Source of the DNA: an uncultured Clostridia bacterium | GTDB lineage: Bacteria > Bacillota > Clostridia > TANB77 > CAG-508 | Assembly: GCA_934162615.1 (NCBI GenBank) | Contig: CAKPJK010000015.1 | Coordinates: 1-30,962, forward strand | Direction: 5' to 3' | DNA length: 30,962 nucleotides | Shown here: one piece after another, positions 6,094-14,008 of the stretch | How positions within the stretch are numbered: the first letter of the stretch is position 1 | Layout: every line of letters starts with the position of its first letter | Made by a program: the position numbers and the translations under genes | Notes under the pieces: model-generated | Seen by the model: the letters and a program-made list of their open reading frames with translations, nothing else | What the model was told of the DNA's origin: nothing | Databases searched by the model: none

Positions 6094-8244
6094 ATGGAAA
6101 AAATCACGTTGAATGAAAAAAATAAAAAAAGAATACAAAAGTTTATAAAGCAAGAGATAGGTTTTTATGGTTATGAACAAGATATAGAACTATTAGAGCA
6201 AAATGGAGAATTAACAGAAGAATTAGCTAGAAAAGTTTTTACAGAAATCATGAATGATGCACATAGAACTAGAACTATACTAGAGCCAGAAGAAGATAGT
6301 GAATTTAAAGAAGAAATTGAAGAAGCGTTTGCTAGATATGATAAAATTCCTAAACCAGAACATTTAGAAGAATATGGATTTTATGATGGTGTATATAATA
6401 AAATGGAATTAGACGATATATATTCTAATATGCAAATTGCATTTGAATTAAAAAAATTAGACAATAAGTATTATGGATGTAGGGATTTAAGAAATATTGC
6501 AGATACAGTAATAAATTCTATTGATGGAATAGAAAAATATCAAATTGAATTGCAACCAGAGGCAAAAGAAGAATTACAAAGAATACAGGAAGAACTGAGA
6601 ACTTTATTAAGTGCAGAGAAAACTGATATTCAAGGTATTCAAGAAAGAATAGAATTATATAATGGACATGCTACAAATATATGGAATGATTATTTGACAG
6701 ATATAAATGATGAACAAAATAGTCAATATAGGTGGGTTATTCATAACTTAACAAAAGGAGAATTAGAGGGCAATTTTAGAAACAAATATATGTCTACATC
6801 ACTTATGACTAATAATGTAATGGGAAGATATGGCAATTCTGATTATGGACTAATAATAAAACCAAAACATATTGTTTGTGCAAGTTATAGAGATACATAT
6901 ACACTTAATACAAGAGATGATGAAGAAAATTTATTTAATATTAGACCACCTCTTATGTTACCACAAGAAATAGAAGATATTTGCATACAGCAAACTATTG
7001 AAGAAAATGGGGAAATGTTAAATTATGAAACAACACCTATTTATTCAGAGCTTGTTGTAGATGAATTTGAAATTGAAGGAGTTTATTACATAAGTTATGG
7101 AGAACATGAACTTGCAAAAGATTATGAAAGGGCAAAAAAGGTAGCAGATGAAAGAGGTTTACCTTTAATAGAAAGAGATATTAGTAAATATAGAGCAGAA
7201 CATGGACTTGAGCCAATGACAGACAAAGCAAAAATGAATTTGTGCAGAAATATATTGTGGAAATGCTGTGCAGGAGATAGAGAATTAGAACAAGCATACA
7301 GCCAATTTGCTAATGGATTTATCAAAAGTAATTTTAAAGATTTTTATGAAAAGTTTATGCAATTAAAGGAAAATCCAGAATTTTCTAAAGAAGATATATT
7401 GAGAGCTTTTGCAGATGTTACAAGAGAAGATATAGACTTTGGAAAAATATCACAAAACATAGATAAAATGTATTTAAGTGAAGAACAAAAAGAAATCATA
7501 CAAGCTATGCAAGAATATGGATTAACAGATATACAAGATGTTCAAACTTTACAGCAAAGATTAGAAAAATGTATTTCAGATGGAATATTTTATAGTGCAG
7601 ACCAACAAAATCCAGAAAAAATGAAAAGATTTGAAACTATAAAAAAAGCCATACCACAATATGAAGAACTAAAAACTGTATATTTACAATTAAGACAGGC
7701 AGGATTAGAAGATGAATTATATAAAGGCATTGATTTAAACAATATAAATTATTCGGAATTATTGGAAAAAGCAACAAAAATATTGGAAGAAAATGCAAAA
7801 ATAGATGAAATACAACCAGATATTAGTGATGAAAGTGTAATAGTAACAGGAGAAGAAGAAAGTATTATACAACCATCTGAAGAAACAACAACAAAAGTAC
7901 AAGAAGTAGCAGGTGGTGGGGCTAGAATAAATGAATTTGGAGAAATTATAAGAGAAAATAATACGGGTGAAAATGTAATACAAGACTCACATATTGGTGC
8001 TGATATAACACAAAGCACATCAACAAGTAAGCAACTTGAACAACCACAACAAATTCAAGAAATACAAACAACAAATATATGGAAAAATAGATTTCAAAAT
8101 TGGTATAGTGCTATAGATAGAGTTTCACAAAATTCAAAAGATAAATTTTTAAAAATGAAAGCAGATATAGTAAAAGCAATTAGCGATAAAATCAAATTAA
8201 GAGATAATAATAGAAACATTGATAATCAAGAAAAAGACATTTAA
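6094..8244 (+). CDS. Large modular protein of unknown function, possible ADP-ribosyltransferase-like domain
   Basis: A 716-residue protein I do not recognise by name. It has no signal peptide or membrane segment. Residues 1-190 are charged and helical. Residues about 205-335 may form a compact domain with R213, then KYMSTSL (STS at 234-236), a strand DYGLIIKPKHIVCAS, and DEFEIEG (Glu 324, 326, 328). This order of Arg, STS and ExE recalls ADP-ribosyltransferases, but the spacing is loose, so this is weak inference. Residues about 470-570 (from QEYGLTDIQDVQTLQQRLEK) and the C-terminal block NRFQNWYSAIDRVSQ (about 664-678) recur in the protein at 9317-10840, down to a 38-nt identical DNA stretch. 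A Glu/Thr/Gln-rich linker separates the two shared blocks. It is the first gene of the cluster. Confidence 0.85.
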   Translation: MEKITLNEKNKKRIQKFIKQEIGFYGYEQDIELLEQNGELTEELARKVFTEIMNDAHRTRTILEPEEDSEFKEEIEEAFARYDKIPKPEHLEEYGFYDGVYNKMELDDIYSNMQIAFELKKLDNKYYGCRDLRNIADTVINSIDGIEKYQIELQPEAKEELQRIQEELRTLLSAEKTDIQGIQERIELYNGHATNIWNDYLTDINDEQNSQYRWVIHNLTKGELEGNFRNKYMSTSLMTNNVMGRYGNSDYGLIIKPKHIVCASYRDTYTLNTRDDEENLFNIRPPLMLPQEIEDICIQQTIEENGEMLNYETTPIYSELVVDEFEIEGVYYISYGEHELAKDYERAKKVADERGLPLIERDISKYRAEHGLEPMTDKAKMNLCRNILWKCCAGDRELEQAYSQFANGFIKSNFKDFYEKFMQLKENPEFSKEDILRAFADVTREDIDFGKISQNIDKMYLSEEQKEIIQAMQEYGLTDIQDVQTLQQRLEKCISDGIFYSADQQNPEKMKRFETIKKAIPQYEELKTVYLQLRQAGLEDELYKGIDLNNINYSELLEKATKILEENAKIDEIQPDISDESVIVTGEEESIIQPSEETTTKVQEVAGGGARINEFGEIIRENNTGENVIQDSHIGADITQSTSTSKQLEQPQQIQEIQTTNIWKNRFQNWYSAIDRVSQNSKDKFLKMKADIVKAISDKIKLRDNNRNIDNQEKDI

Positions 8245-8274
8245 TTGTATAAATATAAATTGGAGATGACACGC

Positions 8275-9429
8275 ATGAAAAGTAGAAAAGAAATAGAAGA
8301 ACTTTTAGGCAAAGAATTACAATATGTCCAACATGAAGTTCGTTCAAATTCTGATTGGGGAAACTTTGGAATTGATGTATTAGATACATATTGGGAACTA
8401 ACTGAAGATGATAGAAAGAAAGTAAAAGATTTGCTAGAAAGTTCAATAGAAAGTAATGATATAGATACTGCATTAGGCTGTTGTAATTTACTAGGAGAGA
8501 AAAAAGTTGATAAGGAAGTTTTACAGCAACTTATTGATGGAACTGTACAACAATTAAGTGAAGATGTCAATAGTTTAAATCCAGAAACATCTATTGATAA
8601 ATTTAAAAGAATAACGGATAAAATACATAATGTTACTAGAAGTAAGTTTAGTCAAAATAAGTCTATTATACAATTAAGTGAATTGTTAGAAACTAAAATC
8701 AATAGTATAATTACTTTTTTAGATGGAAGAATTACCGAATTAAAACAGCACATAGAAATACCAGAAAATGAAGAACAAATAAAGGTATTACAAGAAAAAA
8801 TAGAGGGATTTGAAAGAACTCAATATGGAGAGTGGTATGAGAGAGAAGAAGATACTCATAGAAGTAAGAGGATAAGAGAGGAGGGTGGAATAGAAGTATC
8901 TGATTTATTAGATGAAATTTCTGAATATAAATATAATACACAAACTCAAAAAATTGACCAAAGGGTTTCTAGTAAAGTTCAGTATTTAGAACAAAAACTT
9001 GCTATTTTAATAGAACATAAAGATATACCAGGAAATGATTTAAGAATAGCAGAGATACAATCACAAATAGAAACGATAGAGGACTCATGGGTTGTTGCAC
9101 AGGCAGGGTATAATAATATGGACGGAATATTGCAAACAGCTGAAAGCAGAAAAAACGAAATACAAGATAGATTAGCCCAAGCAAAACAAGATATTGAAAC
9201 TATTGATTCAATGAGTATGGCATATATTCAAAAAAGAAATGAAATAGAAAGTCTTAAAAAAGAAGTAGCGAAGTATGAAAGATATATAGAAAGAATGCAA
9301 CAAACCAAAATAAAAATTGAAAATGGAGAAAATCTATCTTTTATGGGAAAACATCATAGAGATAGGTTACAAAGGGAAGAACAAGAAAGAGTTGAAACAA
9401 ATAGAGGAAATAGAGGCAACTATACCTAG
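8275..9429 (+). CDS. Coiled-coil repeat protein, N-terminal part of a frameshifted gene
   Basis: A 384-residue, highly charged helical protein of unknown function. I chose ATG 8275 because GGAG (8262-8265) lies 9 bases before it; the in-frame TTG 8245 and ATG 8266 have no usable site. From about residue 140 it shows repeated modules of the form LExKhxxLxxHxDIPGNxxRIAEhQxQIExhED. One is IEIPENEEQIKVLQEKIEGF and a second is KDIPGNDLRIAEIQSQIETI. Each module is followed by a helix-rich stretch ending in a basic box such as GKHHRDRLQREEQE. That box is followed by a nonsense tail (ETNRGNRGNYT) and a stop. The expected next module continues in the +1 frame in the following reading frame, so this looks like half of one original gene. 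Confidence 0.75.
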   Translation: MKSRKEIEELLGKELQYVQHEVRSNSDWGNFGIDVLDTYWELTEDDRKKVKDLLESSIESNDIDTALGCCNLLGEKKVDKEVLQQLIDGTVQQLSEDVNSLNPETSIDKFKRITDKIHNVTRSKFSQNKSIIQLSELLETKINSIITFLDGRITELKQHIEIPENEEQIKVLQEKIEGFERTQYGEWYEREEDTHRSKRIREEGGIEVSDLLDEISEYKYNTQTQKIDQRVSSKVQYLEQKLAILIEHKDIPGNDLRIAEIQSQIETIEDSWVVAQAGYNNMDGILQTAESRKNEIQDRLAQAKQDIETIDSMSMAYIQKRNEIESLKKEVAKYERYIERMQQTKIKIENGENLSFMGKHHRDRLQREEQERVETNRGNRGNYT

Positions 9430-10840
9430 TGATAGAGAAAATCATAAAAGAGAAAGATTACAAGAACAGGGTAGAGATACAGAAGCAATAATGACAGATA
9501 TAGATGACATTATAGTGAGATTTAATGACCATTATGTGCAAGGAAAAGCAGAAAGAATAGATACAGAAATAAAAACTAGAGTTGCATATTTAGAAAACAA
9601 AATGAATTATTTGCAACAACATCTAGATATTGCAGGAAACGAGGAGAGAGTTGCAGAATTACAAAGTCAAATAGAACAGCTTGAAGACAAATGGGAATTA
9701 TGCACACAAGGTTTTGGTAGTAAAGAGCAAATTGAACAAAGAATAAGAATAACAAAAGCACATTTATATACAACTTTAATGTCATTTAAGGGAAATAAAG
9801 AGTTAAAGTTAAGTCCAGAGCAAATGCAAGAATATTGGGAAAAAATACAAAATGGCGAAGAAGTACCAGAACTATTTGGACACCACCATAGAGAAAGACT
9901 TGAAAGAGAAAAAGAGGCAAGAATAAGAGCAGAACAACAAGAAAAAGATATGCTTGAACAAGAATATGGATTAGTAGGTATAGAAGATAGGGAAACATTA
10001 CAACGAAGATTAGAAGATATAGTTTCAAAAGGAATATTTTTAGGCGCAGATAAAGCTAGTGAAAAAAAGGCAGCAGAATTTGAAAGAATGAAACAAGTTA
10101 TACCTAGATTTGAAGAATTTAAAAGTGTATATTTACAATTAAGACAGGCAGGATTAGAAGATGACCTGTATGCAAATATGGATTTTCAAAATGTTAGCTT
10201 TGATGATTTGTTAGAAAGAGCAACAACAATAATAGAAGAGAAAGCTAAAGTAGAGGAACAAAGAATAGAGATAGAACAACCAGAAGTAATAATAGAAGAA
10301 CAGCCAGAAGTAGTAACAAATCCAGAACAAGTTGTGGAAGAAACAATAGAAGATGAGCCAAGTGTAGCAGGAGAAACAATAGAAGATACTACAGCAACAG
10401 TAACAGGAACAAATATTGATATTGATAGTGCAAGTATGATTGAAGCACATTTAGAATATATGAGAAATCATCAAACACAACAAACATCACAAGTTGTTGA
10501 AGATTATTGGAATGAAATTAATTCGCAACAAGCAAAAGTTTATGAACAACCACAACCAGAGAAAATAAGACCAAGAGAAAAAAGTATAAAAGATGAAGTG
10601 GAAGATGAATTAAGAACAACAGAACAACATACACAAAAACAAGATAATCCATCAGTAGATTTATGGATGAATAGGTTTAATGGGTGGTATAGTGCAATAG
10701 ATAGAGTTTCACAAAGTGTTAAAAATAAATTTGTTAAGATGAAATCTGATATTGTAAAAGCAATAAGTGAGAAATTAAAAGAAAAAACTAATTTTAGACA
10801 AGTTAATAATACACAAGAGCAAGATACAAATGAAAGGTAG
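9317..10840 (+). CDS. Modular coiled-coil protein, probable continuation of the preceding gene in the +1 frame
   Basis: An open frame of about 507 codons that overlaps the preceding gene by 113 bases. Its first possible starts (TTG 9317, ATG 9323, ATG 9491) have no convincing ribosome site. Its true homology to the repeat module begins near 9390 (LKQIEEIEATIPSDRENHKR). It then has another DIAGNEERVAELQSQIEQLE module, the basic box GHHHRERLEREKE, and the block EYGLVGIEDRETLQRRLED to LQLRQAGLEDDLY shared with the 716-residue protein. A Glu/Val/Thr-rich linker follows, then the C-terminal NRFNGWYSAIDRVSQ block. A single frameshift would join it to the preceding frame into a protein of about 855 residues. 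Function unknown. Confidence 0.7.
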   Translation: MKMEKIYLLWENIIEIGYKGKNKKELKQIEEIEATIPSDRENHKRERLQEQGRDTEAIMTDIDDIIVRFNDHYVQGKAERIDTEIKTRVAYLENKMNYLQQHLDIAGNEERVAELQSQIEQLEDKWELCTQGFGSKEQIEQRIRITKAHLYTTLMSFKGNKELKLSPEQMQEYWEKIQNGEEVPELFGHHHRERLEREKEARIRAEQQEKDMLEQEYGLVGIEDRETLQRRLEDIVSKGIFLGADKASEKKAAEFERMKQVIPRFEEFKSVYLQLRQAGLEDDLYANMDFQNVSFDDLLERATTIIEEKAKVEEQRIEIEQPEVIIEEQPEVVTNPEQVVEETIEDEPSVAGETIEDTTATVTGTNIDIDSASMIEAHLEYMRNHQTQQTSQVVEDYWNEINSQQAKVYEQPQPEKIRPREKSIKDEVEDELRTTEQHTQKQDNPSVDLWMNRFNGWYSAIDRVSQSVKNKFVKMKSDIVKAISEKLKEKTNFRQVNNTQEQDTNER

Positions 10841-10849
10841 GTAATTCAT

Positions 10850-11311
10850 TTGAAACAAGAATATAAAGAAGCATTTACAGAAGTAAATGAAATAATAAAA
10901 ATGATGCCAGATGAATTGGTTAATAAAATTCCTAGTAAATTTAAAGAAATGCTAGAAGATGAAAGAGATAAAGAATATAATCCTAATATACAAGAACCAT
11001 TAGAAAAATGTAAATTAAAAAATGAAACAATAATTATATTAGGTTTGATATATAGGGATTTTCTATGTTCTCCAGATGAAAAAAAACAACTACAAGAAAA
11101 AGATGCTAGAGAATTACAAGAAGTTGAAAAATCTATAGAAGAAGAAATTAGAGAAAAATATAATCCAGATAATATATTTAAGAAAAAAAATCAAAATAAT
11201 ATAGAAGAATACAACAATAAAGAAGAAAATACTAGTATGACTGTAATAAAAGAAGAAAAATGGTATCAAAAAATATTTAATTTAATAAAAGGACTTTTTA
11301 GAAAAAAATAA
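10850..11311 (+). CDS. Small hypothetical protein with a basic C-terminus
   Basis: A 153-residue protein that starts at TTG 10850, supported by AGGTAGG just upstream, and lies only 9 bases after the previous stop. It is acidic and helical through most of its length (segments EVNEIIKMMPDELVNKIPSK and ETIIILGLIYRDFLCS). A low-complexity Asn/Glu/Lys stretch follows, and it ends with WYQKIFNLIKGLFRKK, an amphipathic basic tail that could touch membrane or nucleic acid. I do not recognise a named family. Its position suggests co-expression with the modular proteins upstream. The last gene of the cluster. Confidence 0.8.
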   Translation: MKQEYKEAFTEVNEIIKMMPDELVNKIPSKFKEMLEDERDKEYNPNIQEPLEKCKLKNETIIILGLIYRDFLCSPDEKKQLQEKDARELQEVEKSIEEEIREKYNPDNIFKKKNQNNIEEYNNKEENTSMTVIKEEKWYQKIFNLIKGLFRKK

Positions 11312-11328
11312 AAAGTTGATTGATAAAA

Positions 11329-11360
11329 AATCCATATAATTTTAGATATTTATATGGATT
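11329..11360 (+). terminator. Hairpin after the modular protein cluster
   Basis: AATCCATATA (11329-11338) pairs perfectly with TATATGGATT (11351-11360). The T run lies on the minus-strand side (AAAAAA at 11325-11330), so as an intrinsic terminator it would work better leftward. It may still end or stabilise the cluster transcript. Confidence 0.45.
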
Positions 11361-11369
11361 AAAATAAGG

Positions 11370-11423
11370 TATAATACAACCCCCAAGCGAATACAATTAA
11401 ACAAAAGTATTCGTATGGGGGTT
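11370..11423 (+). promoter_or_regulatory. spoIIID promoter -10 and a leader hairpin that covers the ribosome site
   Basis: TATAAT (11370-11375) overlaps TAATACAA, which also resembles a sigma-E -10 (CATACAAT), with TTATATGG 14 bases upstream as a possible -35. The predicted transcript begins in AACCCCC (11378-11384). That arm pairs with GGGGGTT (11417-11423), and CGAATAC (11388-11394) pairs with GTATTCG (11407-11413), giving a nearly continuous stem. GGGGG is the only candidate ribosome binding site of spoIIID, 9 bases before ATG, so the hairpin would hide it. Control of translation is inferred. Confidence 0.55.
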
Positions 11424-11430
11424 TGACTAT

Positions 11431-11691
11431 ATGAAAAGTATATCAATAGATGAACGTGCAATAGAACTTGCACAATATATAATAGATTCAAAAGACACTG
11501 TAAGAGGAGCAGCAAAAAAATTTGGGATAAGTAAAAGCACAGTACACAAAGACGTATCAGAAAGACTAAAAAAAATAAACCCAAGTTTAGCAATGCAAGT
11601 AAGAATAATACTAGACGAAAATAAAGCAGAAAGACACATACGAGGAGGATTAGCAACAAAACTAAAATACAGTCATCTAAAAGAATGGTAA
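11431..11691 (+). CDS. spoIIID: Sporulation transcription factor SpoIIID
   Basis: An 86-residue DNA-binding protein that in spore formers activates and represses mother-cell genes after sigma-E. It has the helix-turn-helix VRGAAKKFGISKSTVHKDVS (residues about 28-47), then ERLKKINPSLAMQVRIILDE and a basic stretch HIRGGLATKLKYSH, all family hallmarks. Full length. A GGGGGTTT ribosome site lies in a hairpin (see the leader entry). It sits convergent to veg, with a shared terminator. It shows that the host can form spores. Confidence 0.95.
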   Translation: MKSISIDERAIELAQYIIDSKDTVRGAAKKFGISKSTVHKDVSERLKKINPSLAMQVRIILDENKAERHIRGGLATKLKYSHLKEW

Positions 11692-11735
11692 AAAAAGCAC
11701 AAAAGAAAAACAAAACAGAATTAAGAGAAAAAACA

Positions 11736-11765
11736 AAAATAGCACATAAAAACATGTGCTATTTT
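11736..11765. terminator. Bidirectional terminator between spoIIID and veg
   Basis: ATAGCACAT (11739-11747) pairs with ATGTGCTAT (11754-11762) around a 6-nt loop. On the + strand TTTT follows. On the minus strand the stem is followed by TTTTTGTTTTTT. It serves the convergent spoIIID and veg genes. Confidence 0.8.
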
Positions 11766-11807
11766 AAATAACATTATAATAAATTAACCAATCAAACTGG
11801 AAAAAAT

Positions 11808-12110
11808 TTATAAAGAAACTTCAACCTTTCTTTTTTTAGTTTCCACTGGAGGTGGAATTAAAGGGCTATAAGCCTCTCCATCATACACATCAACTTCAAC
11901 AGTACGTGTTAAAATATCAGTATAACTATAAGTTACATTTCTATTATTTTCTTCATATCTAACAACAAAAATGTTAGGATATGCTTTTTCTATTGTTGCT
12001 TCCTTTGCAAATGTTCTACTTCTACCAAGAGAACCTTTAACAATTATCTTTTGACCCACTTTTTCTAAGATGTCAGTTTTTAGATTTGATATATCACTTT
12101 TACAAATCAT
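11808..12110 (-). CDS. veg: Veg family protein
   Basis: A 100-residue member of the Veg family, small Firmicute proteins linked in Bacillus to biofilm formation and spore outgrowth. The core ISNLKTDILEKVGQKIIVKG, then SLGRSRTFAKEATIEKAYPN, IFVVRYE and VTYSYTDILTRTVEVDVYD align with the known family pattern. There is a Pro/Lys-rich C-terminal extension (about 20 residues) beyond the typical end. GGGAGTAGGTG stands before the ATG. It has its own consensus promoter. The yabG-veg order matches that of Bacillus. Confidence 0.88.
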   Translation of the reverse strand: MICKSDISNLKTDILEKVGQKIIVKGSLGRSRTFAKEATIEKAYPNIFVVRYEENNRNVTYSYTDILTRTVEVDVYDGEAYSPLIPPPVETKKRKVEVSL

Positions 12111-12139
12111 GCTATCACCTACTCCCTTAAGATGGCTTG

Positions 12140-12168
12140 ATTATAGCATTTTTAACGAAAAATGTCAA
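12140..12168 (-). promoter_or_regulatory. Consensus promoter of veg
   Basis: On the minus strand TTGACA (complement of 12163-12168), a 17-nt spacer and TATAAT (complement of 12140-12145) form a perfect sigma-A promoter. In Bacillus the veg promoter is also known for being very strong. Confidence 0.88.
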
Positions 12169-12262
12169 AAAAAGTTTGTTTGTATAAAAACAAGAAAAAC
12201 GTTGATATATCAATGAAAATCAATACTAAATTGCATAATATTACATTTACATTACATTTTTA

Positions 12263-13096
12263 TTACACCAAAACCATTCTACCATTTGAGCCAATACCAC
12301 CAACACCTTTTTTACCATCACGAAGTTCGTTGGTAACATCATCAATTGTTATAAATTTATAACGCTCTGTAGTCGCAATCTTTTCAGCAATAATCAAAGG
12401 ATCCAAAAAATCAATTAAAATACGAGCAGGGGAAGAAGCAAAATTTGCGCCTGCCATCATAATTGCCTCAAAATAACTTTGGCATGCACCAGCAAAAATA
12501 ACAGTATCAGTCTGGTTTTCTTTATCATATCTTCTAGCCTCTTTAACCGTATTTATAAAATGCCTAGAATTTCTGTAATTATAGATATCATTATAATTAG
12601 AACCCTTTTTAATCATTCCATCATGACCGGTAATTATCAAAATGTCAGGCTGGTAGATTTTAAGTAACTTGTAAACAACATGAGGTTGCTTGTATTCTGG
12701 GATGTTTTTTACAATAGCATTTAGTCCCATTTTTTTATAATAATTATACGATTTTTGGGAATAACGCTTATCACCATCTAAATGCAAAATCTTACCAGTT
12801 ATAATCTTTTTTCTAAGATTTAAAGAGTCTTCAAGTGAATAAAAACGATAATCATTATTTTTAGTATCAATTCTAGAAGAAAGGCGTTTTTCCTCATTGC
12901 TAAACATTTTTTTTACAAAATTATGGTCTAATAATTCCAAATCATCAACACTACTATCAGCTTCAATTCTTTCGAATAATCCACAAAGAATAGCAACCTC
13001 AGAGTTAGAATTTTTTATGATTTTTTTTATATAAAAGATGATGTCTTTTCCATAAGATTTTCTTGCAACAATATCTCCTTTTTTAAATTTTTTCAA
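12263..13096 (-). CDS. yabG: Sporulation-specific protease YabG
   Basis: A 277-residue YabG, the mother-cell cysteine protease that processes spore coat proteins and, in clostridia, germination proteins. Recognised by KKGDIVARKSYGKDIIFYI at the N-terminus, VLHLDGD-type KILHLDGDKRY, PDILIITGHDG, YRNSRHFINTVKEARRY, and the catalytic-region VIFAGACQSYFEAIMMAGAN followed by FASSPARILI. I chose TTG 13096 as start: GAGGTG lies about 6 bases before it, whereas GTG 13105 is part of that site. Likely expressed late in the mother cell. Confidence 0.93.
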   Translation of the reverse strand: MKKFKKGDIVARKSYGKDIIFYIKKIIKNSNSEVAILCGLFERIEADSSVDDLELLDHNFVKKMFSNEEKRLSSRIDTKNNDYRFYSLEDSLNLRKKIITGKILHLDGDKRYSQKSYNYYKKMGLNAIVKNIPEYKQPHVVYKLLKIYQPDILIITGHDGMIKKGSNYNDIYNYRNSRHFINTVKEARRYDKENQTDTVIFAGACQSYFEAIMMAGANFASSPARILIDFLDPLIIAEKIATTERYKFITIDDVTNELRDGKKGVGGIGSNGRMVLV

Positions 13097-13125
13097 AATA
13101 ATCACCTCATATTTTTAGGCTATTA

Positions 13126-13154
13126 TATTTTATGTCGAAAAAAGTTCTTTTGTG
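13126..13154 (-). promoter_or_regulatory. Candidate sigma-K promoter of yabG
   Basis: On the minus strand CATAAAATA (complement of 13126-13134) matches the sigma-K -10 pattern CATAnnnTA. CACA (complement of 13151-13154) stands 16 bases upstream at the -35. yabG is a sigma-K gene in Bacillus, so this fits, but short motifs in AT-rich DNA can occur by chance. Confidence 0.4.
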
Positions 13155-13173
13155 AAAATACACGCAAAATCAC

Positions 13174-13201
13174 TTGCAAAATCTGTAAAATGTTATATAA
13201 T
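13174..13201 (+). promoter_or_regulatory. Promoter of rnc
   Basis: TTGCAA (13174-13179), a 16-nt spacer and TATAAT (13196-13201), about 50 bases before the rnc start. A good sigma-A-type match. Confidence 0.6.
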
Positions 13202-13253
13202 ATATACATACAAAAACAAACTTTAAATAAACCTAAAGAAAGGAACTAGAAAA

Positions 13254-13937
13254 GTGGAAAAAAGAAATTTAGAAGAATTAGAACAAAACATAGGATATAA
13301 ATTTACGAATATAAAACTATTACAAAACGCATTAACACACACATCATATGCATATGAACACGGAAAAAAAAGTAATGAAAAATTAGAATTTTTAGGAGAC
13401 AGCATATTAGAATTTGTATCAAGTGAATATATGTATAATAAATATTTAAATTTACAAGAGGGACAGTTAACAAAAGTAAGAGCAACTGTAGTATGTGAAA
13501 AAAGCCTACACAAAATAGCAATTGCACATAATTTTGGAAAGTTCTTATATTTAGGAAATTCAGAAATCAAATCAGGAGGAAACAAAAGACCAGCAATACT
13601 TGCAGATAGTGTAGAAGCGGTTATAGCTGCAATATTTATTGATGGCGGATTAGAACCTGCAAAAAAATTCATTATTGAAAACTTAAAAAATGAAATAGAA
13701 GTTGCAACAAAACATGTAGGGGAAAAAGATTATAAAACCGTATTACAAGAAGAGTTGCAAAAAAATGGTGATGTAAAAATAGAATACATAATAATAGGTG
13801 AATCAGGACCTGACCATAACAAATCTTTTGAAGCAGAGGTTGCTTTAAATGGAAAAGTTTTAGCAACAGGAAAAGGAAAAAGTAAAAAAGAGGCAGAAAT
13901 GCAGGCAGCTAAGAAGGCATTAGAAAATCAAAACTAA
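13254..13937 (+). CDS. rnc: Ribonuclease III
   Basis: A 227-residue RNase III, which cuts double-stranded RNA, for example in rRNA precursor processing. The catalytic domain (about residues 5-145) contains the signature LEFLGDSILEF with the metal-binding Glu and Asp, and ADSVEAVIAAIFIDGG with the second acidic pair. The C-terminal double-stranded RNA binding domain (about 152-225) ends with KGKSKKEAEMQAAKKALEN. It starts with GTG 13254, supported by AGAAAGGAA eight bases upstream. Normal length. Here a radical SAM gene follows, and smc and ftsY, which often follow rnc, are not in the window. Confidence 0.97.
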   Translation: MEKRNLEELEQNIGYKFTNIKLLQNALTHTSYAYEHGKKSNEKLEFLGDSILEFVSSEYMYNKYLNLQEGQLTKVRATVVCEKSLHKIAIAHNFGKFLYLGNSEIKSGGNKRPAILADSVEAVIAAIFIDGGLEPAKKFIIENLKNEIEVATKHVGEKDYKTVLQEELQKNGDVKIEYIIIGESGPDHNKSFEAEVALNGKVLATGKGKSKKEAEMQAAKKALENQN

Positions 13938-14008
13938 AAGTTCAAAATAAACAATGTAGAAGAGTTGACCATAAATCCAAAAAAAATTAAAGAAAGAATG
14001 GAGAAAAT

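Noticed and set aside
9361..9429. Programmed ribosomal frameshift
   Set aside because: The required shift is +1; no slippery heptamer, stop-codon pause or internal ribosome site of the prfB type was found near the join.
6094..11311. Prophage or integrative element
   Set aside because: No integrase, terminase, portal, capsid or attachment-site repeats are seen, and base composition matches the neighbours.
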